The notes: generated from the letters alone by a model not told the origin. A stretch of 64,000 nt of DNA from Bog-473 sp963838835 (GCA_963838835.1 CAWITA010000029.1:10471-74470), one strand, 5' to 3'; counted from the first letter of the stretch, positions 1 through 8,635 are shown. A program made the numbers and translations.

Positions 1-99
1 AACAGTCGGACCACAACCGTAGCCTGCGCCGAGCCGCCCACCTGCGGGCGACGAGGTGATTGTGGAGGGTCCCAGCCGCACCGGTACCCTGGGGATGAG

Positions 100-792
100 A
101 TGACGTGGACCACCCCCGATGGCGGCGATCGACCGCAGACCTGGAGCGCCCGCCTCCTGGGTGCCTTCTCCGGCCCGAAGCCCGCCGCAGGCGTCGGGGG
201 CCCCAAACAGCAGGCCGAGCCCGCGGCGATCCTGCCCCCCGAGGAGCGCAAAGCTGCGATGTCCTCTCTCGATCCGCTCGAGAGCAAGTGGTCGCTGGGC
301 GCATTCGTGTTGGCGACCGTCGCCGGTATCGCCATCCCCGCCTACATCATCGCCGAAAACAAGGTCACCAAGAAGGGAAAGGACACGATCGCGGTTGCAC
401 CGGACGCCGCGCTCCTCGGCGGCGCCATCTTGCTGCTCTGTGTCATTGGGTTCTTGGCGCTGTGGAAGCGCAAGCGCACGCTGGTGGCCTTCGACCTGTT
501 CCTGGTCGGCTTCGCCTTTACCCTCTTCATCGGGCTGATCGGATTCGCGTTCATCCTCCTCGGTGGCTGGCTGATGCTCCGAGCCTGGAGGCTCAACAAG
601 TACGGGACCACCAACGCCAGGGCGATCGCCAAGGATGCCGCGGCGCGCCCCCGAGGACGAGAACGCAAGGAGGCGGCGAAGACAGGGGCCAAGACGACAT
701 CGAGTCCGGCTGTACGCAAACCGCCGACCGCGAGCAAGCGCTACACACCGAAGTCGCCACCTCGGAAGAAGATCCCCAAGCCGACGGAGTAA
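100..792 (+). CDS. hypothetical multi-pass membrane protein with basic C-terminal tail
   Basis: The 230-residue product is not a family I recognise. Residues 1-53 are polar and Pro/Ala rich. From about residue 62 there are three to four hydrophobic stretches: one near 66-84, one near 103-120, and a pair near 128-160. The last 70 residues are highly basic (Lys/Arg/Pro/Thr rich) and probably face the cytoplasm. The start at 100 is the first ATG after an in-frame stop; an internal ATG at 259 would remove only the polar leader and is a real alternative. A TACCCT hexamer at 85-90 could be a -10 element. Nothing in the neighbouring TetR/lipid locus ties it to a function. Confidence 0.6.
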   Translation: MTWTTPDGGDRPQTWSARLLGAFSGPKPAAGVGGPKQQAEPAAILPPEERKAAMSSLDPLESKWSLGAFVLATVAGIAIPAYIIAENKVTKKGKDTIAVAPDAALLGGAILLLCVIGFLALWKRKRTLVAFDLFLVGFAFTLFIGLIGFAFILLGGWLMLRAWRLNKYGTTNARAIAKDAAARPRGRERKEAAKTGAKTTSSPAVRKPPTASKRYTPKSPPRKKIPKPTE

Positions 793-890
793 CGACCCGA
801 CCGGCCACGTCTTGGATCGCCGGAGGATCGAAAGAGCTGGCGACGAGGGGGACCCGGAAAGCGGGCACCCGGTGCGGCGGAATCGGAGCG

Positions 891-1493
891 TCAGTCTGCC
901 GGCTCAACGAGGAGCGCCGACCGCAACAGTTGCAGCACGTCAGCTCGTCGGCGCACCAACGAGCGGGCGGTGGGCTCCTCGCCGAGGGCGCGCAGCACCT
1001 CGACCTCCGTCACCATCCCGATCACCGTCGAGTAGATCGCCAATAGCAGGAGCCCCGGGTCGTGGCGGCGCATGTTCCCGGCGTCCATCTCCGCCTGGAG
1101 GAACGACGAAGCTCGCTGCACGAGCGGCTCGAGGGCCAACGTCATCTGGGTAGCCGCCGGAGGGCCGAGTCGCCCGACCTCGCGCAGCAGCCCGAGGAGT
1201 TCGGGCTGGCGGGCAGCCAGGCGGAAGACCGAGCGGACGACCGCCACCACCCGGTCCCAACCCACCCCCGCCCCCTCGAGCGCCGTTTCCAAAGCCGCCG
1301 AGAGGTCGGCTGCGCTCCGGGCGATCACCGCTTCGAGCAAAGCTTCCTTGGAGGGGAACCAGTAGAGGATCGACTGCTTCGTGAGGTCGAGTCCCTTGGC
1401 CACCGCGTCCAGCGAAGTGGCTTCGTACCCCCGGCTCGCGAACGACGAGAGAGCCTCGTCCAAGATCCGATCGCTGGTCGCTGAGCTGGCCAC
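891..1493 (-). CDS. TetR/AcrR family transcriptional regulator
   Basis: A 200-residue TetR-type repressor. Residues 1-55 form the helix-turn-helix domain: the helix around ILDEALSSFASRGYEATSL is followed by a recognition-helix region ending in LYWFPSKEALL, the usual TetR signature. The remaining all-helical part is the ligand-binding and dimerisation domain. It is transcribed divergently from the acyl-CoA reductase gene at 1540 with only 46 bp between start codons, and a perfect 12-bp palindrome (1495-1506) lies there. The GTG start is supported by a TACCAT hexamer (1501-1506, minus strand) 7 nt upstream, a leaderless arrangement. Inference: it represses itself and the lipid operon and probably senses an acyl-CoA or fatty alcohol-type ligand; the ligand cannot be read from sequence. 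Confidence 0.9.
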   Translation of the reverse strand: MASSATSDRILDEALSSFASRGYEATSLDAVAKGLDLTKQSILYWFPSKEALLEAVIARSAADLSAALETALEGAGVGWDRVVAVVRSVFRLAARQPELLGLLREVGRLGPPAATQMTLALEPLVQRASSFLQAEMDAGNMRRHDPGLLLLAIYSTVIGMVTEVEVLRALGEEPTARSLVRRRADVLQLLRSALLVEPAD

Positions 1494-1494
1494 T

Positions 1495-1506
1495 TACCAT
1501 ATGGTA
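1495..1506. promoter_or_regulatory. candidate TetR operator in the divergent promoter
   Basis: TACCATATGGTA is a perfect 12-bp palindrome 1 nt upstream of the tetR GTG and 33 nt upstream of the GTG of the acyl-CoA reductase. Its minus-strand half overlaps the TACCAT hexamer that is well placed as the -10 of a leaderless tetR transcript. The flanking half-site GGTAGACA (1503-1510) recurs at 1526-1533, 23 bp downstream, so two operator half-sites may flank the plus-strand promoter. Binding is inferred from position and symmetry only. Confidence 0.55.
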
Positions 1507-1539
1507 GACAGAATCGGCCTGCGGTGGTAGACACTTCTG

Positions 1540-3885
1540 GTGCCCATTGAGCGGGATCTCCGTGGGAAGAGCTGCTTCATTACCGGCGCCACCGGCTTCC
1601 TGGGCACCGCCCTGGTCGAGCGGATCGTGCGTTGCATACCGGAGGCCGAGGTGACCCTGCTCATCCGACCCGGACGCCGGGCCGACGCCGCCGCTCGTCT
1701 CGCCCGTGAGGTGATCAAGAACGACTGCTTCGACCGCCTGCGCAGCGAGCTCGGTGCAGGCTTCGACGCCGAGGTTTCCCGCCGGGTCCGTGCCGTCGCC
1801 GGCGACGTGGGCCAGGAGGGACTCGGGCTCGACGAGGAGGGCAGGGAGGCCCTGGCTGGGGCCGAGGTCGTCATCCACTCGGCGGCCACCGTGTCCTTCG
1901 ACGCCCCGCTGACCCAGGCCATAGAGATCAACCTGCTCGGCCCGTCTCGCGTCGCGGCGGCGATGGCCGAGGTGGGATCGGACGCGCATCTGATCGCCGT
2001 GTCGACCGCCTACGTGGCAAGCACGCATCAAGGAGAGGCCAAGGAAGAGCTCCTCAGCGAGAACCGGTTCAGCCTCGTCGTCGGCTGGCAGGACGAAGTG
2101 ACCGCGGCCCGGCGGCTGCGCGACGACCTGCAGTCGGAGTCCCGCACGCCTGAAAAGCTGCGCGAGCTCACCAAAAAGGCGCGGACGGAGATCGGTGCCG
2201 CCGGGGACCACCTGATCGCCGCCAAAGCGGAGAAGCTGCGCGAGGAGTGGGTCAGCGACGAGCTCGTGAGGGCGGGCACGGCGCGGGCCCTCTCGCTCGG
2301 TTGGCCCGACGCCTACCCCTTCACCAAGGCTCTCGGCGAGCAAGCGCTGGTCGAGCAGTGGGAGGGCCGGGTCCCCATTACGTTCGTGCGGCCGTCGATC
2401 ATCGAGTCCGCGCTGAGGGAACCCCGCCCCGGCTGGATACGTGGCTTCCGGATGGCCGAGCCCATCATCGTTTCCTACGCGCGGGGCCTGCTCCGCGAGT
2501 TCCCGGGCGTGCCCGAAGGCATCATCGACGTCATCCCGGTCGACCTGGTGGTGGCGGCCATCCTGGCGGTGGCAGCACGAGGGCCCGAACCAGGTCGGCC
2601 CAAGGTGTACCACGTCGCGTCGGGCGTGCGGAACCCGTTGCGCTACGGCCGCCTGGTCGAATTGTCAACGGACTTCTTTCAGCGCAATCCGTTGTACGAC
2701 GACCGCGGCCAGCCCATCAACGTGCCGGAGTGGTCCTTCCCGGGCCGGGGACGGGTGCAACGCCAACTCAAGCGCGCCGATGCGGCCATGACGTTCGTGG
2801 AGAAGCTGCTCACTGCCTTGCCGATCCGGGGCAAGCAGGCGCAGCTGGCCGCCCGGATCGAAGACCGGCACGGCATGATCACACGTGCTCTGGGCTATGT
2901 CGTGCTGTACGGGGCCTACTCCGAAACGGACGCTCGCTACCGGGTGGACAACCTCATGGAGTTGTGGGACGCCGGCGACGCCGCGGACCACGAGCGGTTC
3001 GAATTCGACCCGGCGGCGATCGACTGGGACCGCTATGTCCACGAGATCCACCTGCCCTCGGTGCTCGAGCACACGCGCGTGCGTACCAAGCCCGGTCGCT
3101 CGGTGGTGGACAAGCGTCCGGATCGGCAGCGGCGCGCCATTCTGTCGCCCGAACGGCATCTCGCCGTGTTCGACCTGGAGCACACGCTCATGTCGTCCAA
3201 CGTCGTCGACACCTACGCCTGGCTGGCCAGCCGCCACCTTTCGCCCTCGCGGCGGGCGCGCTTCGTCGCCGACCTCGTGCGCCAGGGCCCGTCGCTGTTG
3301 GCGCTGGACCGGCGCGACCGCGGCGACTTCCTCCGCGCCTTCTATCGGCGTTTCGAGGGCGCGCCCCTCGAGCAGTTGCGGGCCGACTCGTGGGAGCTCT
3401 TCCATCGACAGCTCCTGTCGCGGTCCTTTCCCGACGGCTTCGCTCGGGTTCGAGCGCACCGGGGCCTTGGGCACCGCACGCTCCTGATCACGGGGGCGCT
3501 GGACTTCATCATCGAGCCTATTCGGCCGCTCTTCGACGACATCGTGTGCGCGGTGATGGAGTCACGCGACGGCCGGTTGACCGGCCACCTGAACACGCTC
3601 CCGCCCATCGGCGAGGCACGCGCCCTGCTGCTGGCCGACTACGCCGAGCAGCACTCGCTCTCGCTCGACGAGTCGGTCGCCTATGCGGATTCGGCGAGTG
3701 ACCTGGCCATGCTCGAGGCGGTCGGCTTCCCGGTCGCCGTCAACCCCGAGGCGCGGCTCTCGGCCATCGCCCGGCGCCGGGGCTGGCACGTCGAGCACTG
3801 GGCCAAGGCGGAAGGCGGATCGCACCGTCCACTGCCTCTCGGGCCGTTCGACGTGAAGGCGCCCAAGGCGGTCATGGGGCGGTGA
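1540..3885 (+). CDS. fatty acyl-CoA reductase (SDR/male-sterility type) fused to HAD-IB family domain
   Basis: A 781-residue two-domain protein. Residues about 9-400 are an extended SDR of the fatty acyl-CoA reductase type: the NAD(P)-binding GATGFLG at 16-22 and the catalytic YPFTK (Tyr258, Lys262) are present, so reduction of a long-chain acyl-CoA to aldehyde or alcohol is the likely reaction. Residues about 535-760 form a HAD-IB hydrolase fold (phosphoserine-phosphatase/CicA-like) with motif I FDLEHTL near 541-547 and motif IV YADSASDLAML. In motif I the usual second Asp (DxD) is Glu, so phosphatase activity is uncertain. Start GTG 1540 gives the expected N-terminus just before the Rossmann strand, with TAGACA 6 nt upstream. 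First gene of a set running to 7773, probably controlled by the adjacent TetR. Confidence 0.88.
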   Translation: MPIERDLRGKSCFITGATGFLGTALVERIVRCIPEAEVTLLIRPGRRADAAARLAREVIKNDCFDRLRSELGAGFDAEVSRRVRAVAGDVGQEGLGLDEEGREALAGAEVVIHSAATVSFDAPLTQAIEINLLGPSRVAAAMAEVGSDAHLIAVSTAYVASTHQGEAKEELLSENRFSLVVGWQDEVTAARRLRDDLQSESRTPEKLRELTKKARTEIGAAGDHLIAAKAEKLREEWVSDELVRAGTARALSLGWPDAYPFTKALGEQALVEQWEGRVPITFVRPSIIESALREPRPGWIRGFRMAEPIIVSYARGLLREFPGVPEGIIDVIPVDLVVAAILAVAARGPEPGRPKVYHVASGVRNPLRYGRLVELSTDFFQRNPLYDDRGQPINVPEWSFPGRGRVQRQLKRADAAMTFVEKLLTALPIRGKQAQLAARIEDRHGMITRALGYVVLYGAYSETDARYRVDNLMELWDAGDAADHERFEFDPAAIDWDRYVHEIHLPSVLEHTRVRTKPGRSVVDKRPDRQRRAILSPERHLAVFDLEHTLMSSNVVDTYAWLASRHLSPSRRARFVADLVRQGPSLLALDRRDRGDFLRAFYRRFEGAPLEQLRADSWELFHRQLLSRSFPDGFARVRAHRGLGHRTLLITGALDFIIEPIRPLFDDIVCAVMESRDGRLTGHLNTLPPIGEARALLLADYAEQHSLSLDESVAYADSASDLAMLEAVGFPVAVNPEARLSAIARRRGWHVEHWAKAEGGSHRPLPLGPFDVKAPKAVMGR

Positions 3886-3949
3886 CGACGGTGACGACGG
3901 TGACGACGGTGACGACGGTGACGACGGTGACGACGGTGACGACGGTGAC
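3881..3949 (+). repeat. 9-bp tandem repeat GGTGACGAC, 7 copies plus 6 nt
   Basis: Seven perfect copies of GGTGACGAC and a partial eighth fill the whole gap between the reductase-HAD gene and the alcohol dehydrogenase. The stop codon of the upstream gene (TGA 3883-3885) lies inside the first copy, and because the unit is 9 bp each following copy repeats an in-frame TGA. The array ends 3 nt before the GTG start of the next gene. Confidence 0.95.
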
Positions 3950-3952
3950 CGC

Positions 3953-5210
3953 GTGAGCACCCTCCTGTTCGAACGGTCGCTGCCGCGCTTCGCTGCGGCG
4001 CGGGTGGTGTCCTCCTTCGGATCGGGACGCGGCGCCGGCGTCGGTCCTCTGCGCCTGGTCGAGCGGGCTGCGCCCGAAGCGCCGGCCGAGGGCTGGGTCC
4101 AGGTCGATCCCGTCCTCTCCGGCATTTGCGGGTCCGACCTCGCGGCGTTGGACGGGCGCAGCTCTCGCTACTTCGAAGACATCGTGTCCTTTCCGTTCGT
4201 CCCGGGCCACGAGGTGGTCGGCACACTGTCCGCCGACGTCACCGGAGCAGACGGTGTGGCGCTGACCACCGGCAGCCGGGTCGTGTTACAGCCCGTGCTG
4301 GGGTGCGCGGCACGAGGGATCGAACCGCCGTGCCCGGCCTGCCAGGCGGGCAACGTGGGGAACTGTGGCTACGTGGCCTTCGGCCACATCCGACCGGGCC
4401 TCCAGACCGGCTTCTGCGCGGACACAGGCGGTGGCTGGTCGACGTCGGGTCTCGTGGCACACACCAGCCAGCTCCACGCCGTGCCCGAGGGCCTGAGCGA
4501 TGCGGACGCGGTGACGGTGGAGCCAGTGGCCTGCGCGGTGAACGCCGTGCTCGGCGCGCCGATCGGCGAGGGCGACGTCGTGGCCGTGCTGGGGGCCGGC
4601 ACGCTGGGGCTGCTGGTGATCGGCGCGTTGAGCCACCTGGCGTCCACTGGGCGCTGTCCTTCTCCATCCGCGATCCTCGTCGGTGCCCGCTACGCACACC
4701 AGCAGCAGCTGGCGCGGCGAGCTGGGCGGCACGGAGGTCTTGCCCCCCGACCAGCTCGCCCGCGCGGTGCGGCGGCATTCGCGCTCCCTCTCGTACGGGG
4801 GAGTCCCGGGCGTGACGGCGGCGCTGTCGGGCGGTGCCGACGTGGTGATCGACTGCGTGGGCAGCGCCGAGTCGATCGCGGCGTCGCTGGCCATGGTGCG
4901 GCCCCGGGGGACGGTGTCGCTGGTCGGCATGCCGGGCCGGCTGACTCTGGATCTGGCGCCGCTGTGGCACCGAGAGGTCCGCCTGGCCGGGGCGTACGCC
5001 TATGGGACCGAGCGCGACGGCGACACCGGAGGCCGGACCTCGACGTTTGCGCTCGCCTTCGAGGTGGCCGCCGCCCAGCGGACGGGCCGCCTGGTGTCGG
5101 CCACCTACCCACTCACCCGATTCGAGGACGCCGTGGCCCACGCCGGCGCTGCCGGCCGCCGGGGGGCCGTGAAGATCGCCTTCGACCTACGGAAAGGAAC
5201 GGCCCGATGA
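3953..5210 (+). CDS. zinc-dependent alcohol dehydrogenase (MDR family), frameshifted near 4715
   Basis: A medium-chain zinc dehydrogenase of about 418 residues if one indel is corrected. The first frame (3953 to about 4717) carries the catalytic zinc ligands GICGSD (Cys59) and GHEVVG (His86, Glu87), a CPACQAGNVGNC cysteine cluster and the nucleotide-binding VLGAGTLGL. The second frame (about 4719-5210) supplies the rest of the Rossmann domain (VVIDCVGS, GTVSLVGMPG) and the C-terminus. The junction reads LAR then ELGGTEV if one base in 4712-4718 (GCGCGGC) is surplus, so the break is most likely a sequencing insertion. Its stop overlaps the next ATG by 4 nt (ATGA, 5207-5210). Likely role: oxidoreduction of an alcohol/aldehyde made or used by the operon; the substrate is unknown. 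Confidence 0.82.
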
Positions 5211-6796
5211 GCCGCCGGCCCGGCTTCGTCCTCGAGGTGGACAAGTCGACGCCACCGACCCTCTTTTGGAGCGGTGAGGGCTTCACCCTCGAGCGGCTGC
5301 CCGGGGGCAGCCGGGTGGTCTACGCGCCCGAGCCCATGAAGGCGATCGAGGACCCCTACCGGGCCATCCGCCACGCACTGACCCATCCGATCGGTGACCG
5401 CGATCCGCTCCCGGCCTTGTTGCGACCCGGCATGAAGCTCACGATCTGCTTCGACGACATCTCGCTGCCGCTGCCGCCGATGGAGGCACCGGACATCCGC
5501 CAGATGGTGATCGAGACCGTGCTCGAGATGGCGGCGGAGGCCGGCGTCGACGACGTCATGCTCATTGCCGCCCTGTCACTGCACCGGCGCATGACCGAGC
5601 AGGAGCTGCGCCATGCCCTGGGTGACCGGGTCTACGACTCCTTCGCGCCGCACGGACTGCTCACCCAGCACGACGCCGAGGATCCCGACAACCTCCTCTT
5701 CGTCGGCGAGACCGATCAGGGCGAAGAGGTGGAGATCAACAAGCGGGCGGCCACCTCGGACCTCCTCGTCTACGTCAACATCAACCTCGTCGCCATGGAC
5801 GGGGGTCACAAGAGTGTGGCCACCGGCCTGGCCAGCTACCGGAGCCTGCGCCATCACCACAACCCGCAGACGATGCGCCACTCGAAGTCGTTCATGGACC
5901 AGGCGTCCTCCGAGCTCCACACCTCGAACTGGCGCATGGGGCGGCTCATTGCCGAGTCGGGCGTGAGGATCTTCCAGATCGAGACGACGCTGAACAACGA
6001 CACCTTTCCCTCGAACTTCCAGTTCCTCCAGAAGCGCGAGTGGGAGTGGGGGGTGCGGGACCGCGCCACCTACGCCGCGACCTCGGCCGCCCTGACCAAG
6101 ACGCCGCCGCGGTTGGCCCGGCAGATCTTCCAGGCCATCCGCTCCCCGCACGCCCTGACCTCCGTGCAGGCGGGCGAGGTGGAGGCGGTCCATGCCAGGA
6201 CGACCTCGAACGTCTGGGGCCAGCAGGGCGTCGACGTCGAGGGGCAGACCGACATCCTCACCATGGGACTGCCCTACATCTGCCCCTACAACGTGAACTC
6301 CATCATGAACCCGATCCTGGTGGCCTGCCTCGGATTGGGCTATTTCTTCAACATGTACCGGGGCAAGCCCCTAGTGCGCGAGGGCGGTGTCGTGATCATG
6401 CGGCACCCGACCCGGCCCGAATTCCACCCCGGCCACCATCCGAGCTACATCGACTTCTACGAACAGGTGCTGACCCAGACCGTCGATCCCATGCAGATGC
6501 ACAAGGAGTTCGAGGAGTCCTTCGCCACCGACCCGTGGTACGTGCACCTGTACCGCACCGGGCACGCCTACCACGGCGTGCACCCGTTCTACATGTGGTA
6601 CTGGTGTGCCCACGTGCTGGCGCATCTGGGCCGGGTGATCGTGGTCGGCGGGGACTCCAAGGCCGTGCGCCGGCTCGGGTTCTCCCCGGCCAGCTCGCTG
6701 GACGATGCGCTCGAGATCGCCTCGGACGTGGTCGGTTCCTCGCCCACCCTGACCCACATGCACAACCCGCCGATCTTCATGTCGGACGTGCACTGA
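5207..6796 (+). CDS. LarA-like (lactate racemase domain, DUF2088) protein
   Basis: A 529-residue protein related to nickel-pincer (NPN) lactate racemase LarA. Equivalent landmarks are visible: FDDISLP at 82-88 for the LarA DDxTR region, His126 in LHRRMT, and DGGHKSVATG with Lys202 where LarA has the lysine that anchors NPN. The Arg of the LarA DDxTR motif, which contacts the lactate carboxylate, is replaced here (DDISL), so the substrate is probably not lactate. The C-terminal half is longer than in LarA and rich in aromatic and His residues (for example YHGVHPFYMWYW). Translation is coupled to the dehydrogenase upstream (ATGA) and to the acyltransferase downstream (TGATG). No larB, larC or larE is in the window. 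Function in lipid metabolism is inferred from context only. Confidence 0.75.
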   Translation: MSRRPGFVLEVDKSTPPTLFWSGEGFTLERLPGGSRVVYAPEPMKAIEDPYRAIRHALTHPIGDRDPLPALLRPGMKLTICFDDISLPLPPMEAPDIRQMVIETVLEMAAEAGVDDVMLIAALSLHRRMTEQELRHALGDRVYDSFAPHGLLTQHDAEDPDNLLFVGETDQGEEVEINKRAATSDLLVYVNINLVAMDGGHKSVATGLASYRSLRHHHNPQTMRHSKSFMDQASSELHTSNWRMGRLIAESGVRIFQIETTLNNDTFPSNFQFLQKREWEWGVRDRATYAATSAALTKTPPRLARQIFQAIRSPHALTSVQAGEVEAVHARTTSNVWGQQGVDVEGQTDILTMGLPYICPYNVNSIMNPILVACLGLGYFFNMYRGKPLVREGGVVIMRHPTRPEFHPGHHPSYIDFYEQVLTQTVDPMQMHKEFEESFATDPWYVHLYRTGHAYHGVHPFYMWYWCAHVLAHLGRVIVVGGDSKAVRRLGFSPASSLDDALEIASDVVGSSPTLTHMHNPPIFMSDVH

Positions 6797-7773
6797 TGGC
6801 GCGCTCCGTCTCGGGTCTCCTGGGCCGGGTGCGGACGGCCCGCTTCCCCCTTGCCGCACCGTCATGGCCCACGACGGTCGAGCGTCCCGACCCCGAGCGG
6901 AAGGTCGGACTCGACTACGACCACGAGTGGTCACGCCGCTACCCGGTGCGCCTCGCCCGCGCCGTCGTGCTGGACAACGTTGCCCGGCCGGCGGCACGGA
7001 TACTGGCGCCGGCGACCGTGCGAGGGCTCGAGCATCTGCAGCACGTCGAGGGGCCGGTGATCTTCGCCGCCAACCACGCCAGCCACATCGACACGCCGCT
7101 CTTGTTGACCACGCTGCCGGTGGAGTTCCGCCACCGCACGGTGGTGGCGGCCGCGTCGGACTACTTCTTCGACCGCACCTGGAAGTCGGTGCTGTGGTCG
7201 TTCGCGCTCGCAGCGATCCCCATTGAACGCAGCAAGGTGAACCGCCGGTCGGCCGACACCGCAGCCGAGGTGATCGAGGACGGCTGGAACCTGGTCATCT
7301 TCCCCGAGGGCGGCCGCTCACCCGACGGCTGGACGCAACCGTTCCGCGGCGGGGCCGCCTACCTGGCCCGGCGGACCGGGCGTCCCGTCCTGCCGGTGTA
7401 CCTGCACGGCACCCGCCACGTGCTGCCGAAGACAACAGAGGCCGGCGCACGGGCGCCGGGCGGGTCGGGCACCGAGTCGCGGCGCGGCGGCCGGCTGCGC
7501 CGCTCCCCCATCGCCGTCCTCTTCGGGGCTCCCATGACGCCCGACGAAGGCGAGAGCGCGCACCGCTTCTCCGACCGGGTGGAGGGGGCGGTGGCCACGT
7601 TGGCCCGCGAGGTCCACTCCGACTGGTGGCAGGCGCGGCGATCGGTCAGTGCGGTGGCGCCGGTCGGGGGGGCCGAGACCGCACACCGGGGTCCGGCGGC
7701 ATCCGCCTGGCGACGGGCGTGGGCGCTCGACGAACCGCCGTCGCGCCAGGACCACTCCAACTGGCCCGACTGA
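6796..7773 (+). CDS. PlsC-type 1-acyl-sn-glycerol-3-phosphate acyltransferase family protein
   Basis: A 325-residue glycerolipid acyltransferase. The active-site NHxxxxD box is NHASHIDTP, and the glycerol-phosphate-binding box is FPEGGRSPDG; both are intact. An N-terminal region of about 75 residues precedes the domain and the last 60 residues are low-complexity and hydrophilic. The ATG overlaps the stop of the LarA-like gene (TGATG), so the four genes from 1540 are probably one transcript. The usual reaction of the family is transfer of an acyl chain from acyl-CoA or acyl-ACP to a lysophospholipid; whether the acceptor here is glycerol-phosphate or a fatty alcohol-derived head is unknown. 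Confidence 0.85.
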   Translation: MARSVSGLLGRVRTARFPLAAPSWPTTVERPDPERKVGLDYDHEWSRRYPVRLARAVVLDNVARPAARILAPATVRGLEHLQHVEGPVIFAANHASHIDTPLLLTTLPVEFRHRTVVAAASDYFFDRTWKSVLWSFALAAIPIERSKVNRRSADTAAEVIEDGWNLVIFPEGGRSPDGWTQPFRGGAAYLARRTGRPVLPVYLHGTRHVLPKTTEAGARAPGGSGTESRRGGRLRRSPIAVLFGAPMTPDEGESAHRFSDRVEGAVATLAREVHSDWWQARRSVSAVAPVGGAETAHRGPAASAWRRAWALDEPPSRQDHSNWPD

Positions 7774-7837
7774 GCGTGACCCGACAACTGAGCCTGCCCC
7801 CGACAACTGAGCCTGACCCCGACACTGAGCCCGACCC
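7767..7837 (+). repeat. degenerate tandem repeat of about 20 bp over the plsC-like stop codon
   Basis: Three to four imperfect copies of a unit beginning CGACAACTGAGCCTG run from the last codons of the acyltransferase gene into the spacer. The gene's own stop (7771-7773) falls in the first, shorter copy, and further in-frame TGA codons follow at 7777 and 7789. Confidence 0.8.
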
Positions 7838-7982
7838 GGTCCCGTCCGGTGCCAAGGATCTGTCCCCACCGGGCCCACTGATGCCAGGCTGACCGGATGA
7901 AGGACGCCCGCACCATCGTCAGGCCGCCCGGGGGACGCGCTGGTTCCTCGCCGGATACGCCGGTGTCGCGGGGTTCCTCCTC

Positions 7983-8492
7983 TTGGAGAGCACCGTGCGC
8001 CAGGGTGGGTCGGCCTCCGACCTGCGAGCGGCGGACGAGGACGCGGGAAGCACCCGGCGGATCGCCGCGGCCTCCCTGCTTGCCGCGCTGAGCGCGCCGC
8101 CGCTGCGCCGCCTGCCGGTGCGGCCCCTTCCCGCGTTCTGCGCTCCGTTGGGCCTCGGCACCATCGTCTGCGGCCTCGCGCTGCGCTTCTGGTCGATGCG
8201 GACGCTGTCTGCGGCGTACTCGCGCACGCTGCGCGTCACGAACGAGCAGAGCGTGACTGAGCGCGGCCCGTACCGCCACGTCCGCCACCCCGGTTATCTT
8301 GGCTCGCTGCTCGTCTGGGCCGGCTTCGCGCTCTCCTCACGCAGCGCGGTCGTCGTGGGCTCGGTGACCGCGTTGCTCGTCCCGGCCTACGTACGGCGGA
8401 TGGATGCCGAGGAGCGCCTGCTCGAGCGGGCGCTCTCGGGCTACGAGTCCTACGAAGCCCGGACGAAGAAGCTCGTCCCGGGCCTCTGGTAG
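7983..8492 (+). CDS. isoprenylcysteine carboxyl methyltransferase-like (ICMT/PEMT family) membrane protein
   Basis: The C-terminal methyltransferase signature is clear: GPYRHVRHPGYLGSLLVWAG around residues 96-115 followed by a hydrophobic segment and an acidic EERLLER region, as in small integral-membrane SAM methyltransferases of the ICMT/NnrU type. In-frame, the only usual start is TTG 7983, but the same frame is open back to 7893 and encodes a hydrophobic stretch (RWFLAGYAGVAGFLLLE) that belongs to the family's first membrane segment. An ATG at 7897 lies in another frame; adding one C near 7920 joins it to this sequence, so the true start is probably 7897 with a base missing. Substrate unknown. 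Confidence 0.72.
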   Translation: MESTVRQGGSASDLRAADEDAGSTRRIAAASLLAALSAPPLRRLPVRPLPAFCAPLGLGTIVCGLALRFWSMRTLSAAYSRTLRVTNEQSVTERGPYRHVRHPGYLGSLLVWAGFALSSRSAVVVGSVTALLVPAYVRRMDAEERLLERALSGYESYEARTKKLVPGLW

Positions 8493-8556
8493 GGCGAGCT
8501 CGGGGAGTCCGCCGTCGACCGCGGGCGAGAACGAGAATCACGCCCCGGCGGTGGGG

Positions 8557-8589
8557 GGCGGCGGTGGCGGCGGTGGCGGCGGTGGCGGC
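8557..8589 (+). repeat. 9-bp tandem repeat GGCGGCGGT, 3 copies plus 6 nt
   Basis: Three perfect GGCGGCGGT units and a partial fourth in the spacer between the methyltransferase-like gene (stop 8492) and the MBL-fold gene (start 8636). It ends 32 nt before the Shine-Dalgarno of the latter. Confidence 0.85.
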
Positions 8590-8635
8590 GCACCGTATTG
8601 TTTCGCCTCGTCGGGACCCGGCGAGAGGAGCTTTC

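Noticed and set aside
940..2613. Long minus-strand open frame across tetR and the acyl-CoA reductase
   Set aside because: No recognisable domain, His/Gly/Arg-rich shadow composition, antisense to the reductase Rossmann domain.
3953..6796. A single open frame of 947 codons joining dehydrogenase and LarA-like sequence
   Set aside because: The middle part (about 4720-5206) is arginine/proline-rich out-of-frame reading; the real dehydrogenase C-terminus is in another frame and a clean ATGA junction starts the LarA-like gene at 5207.
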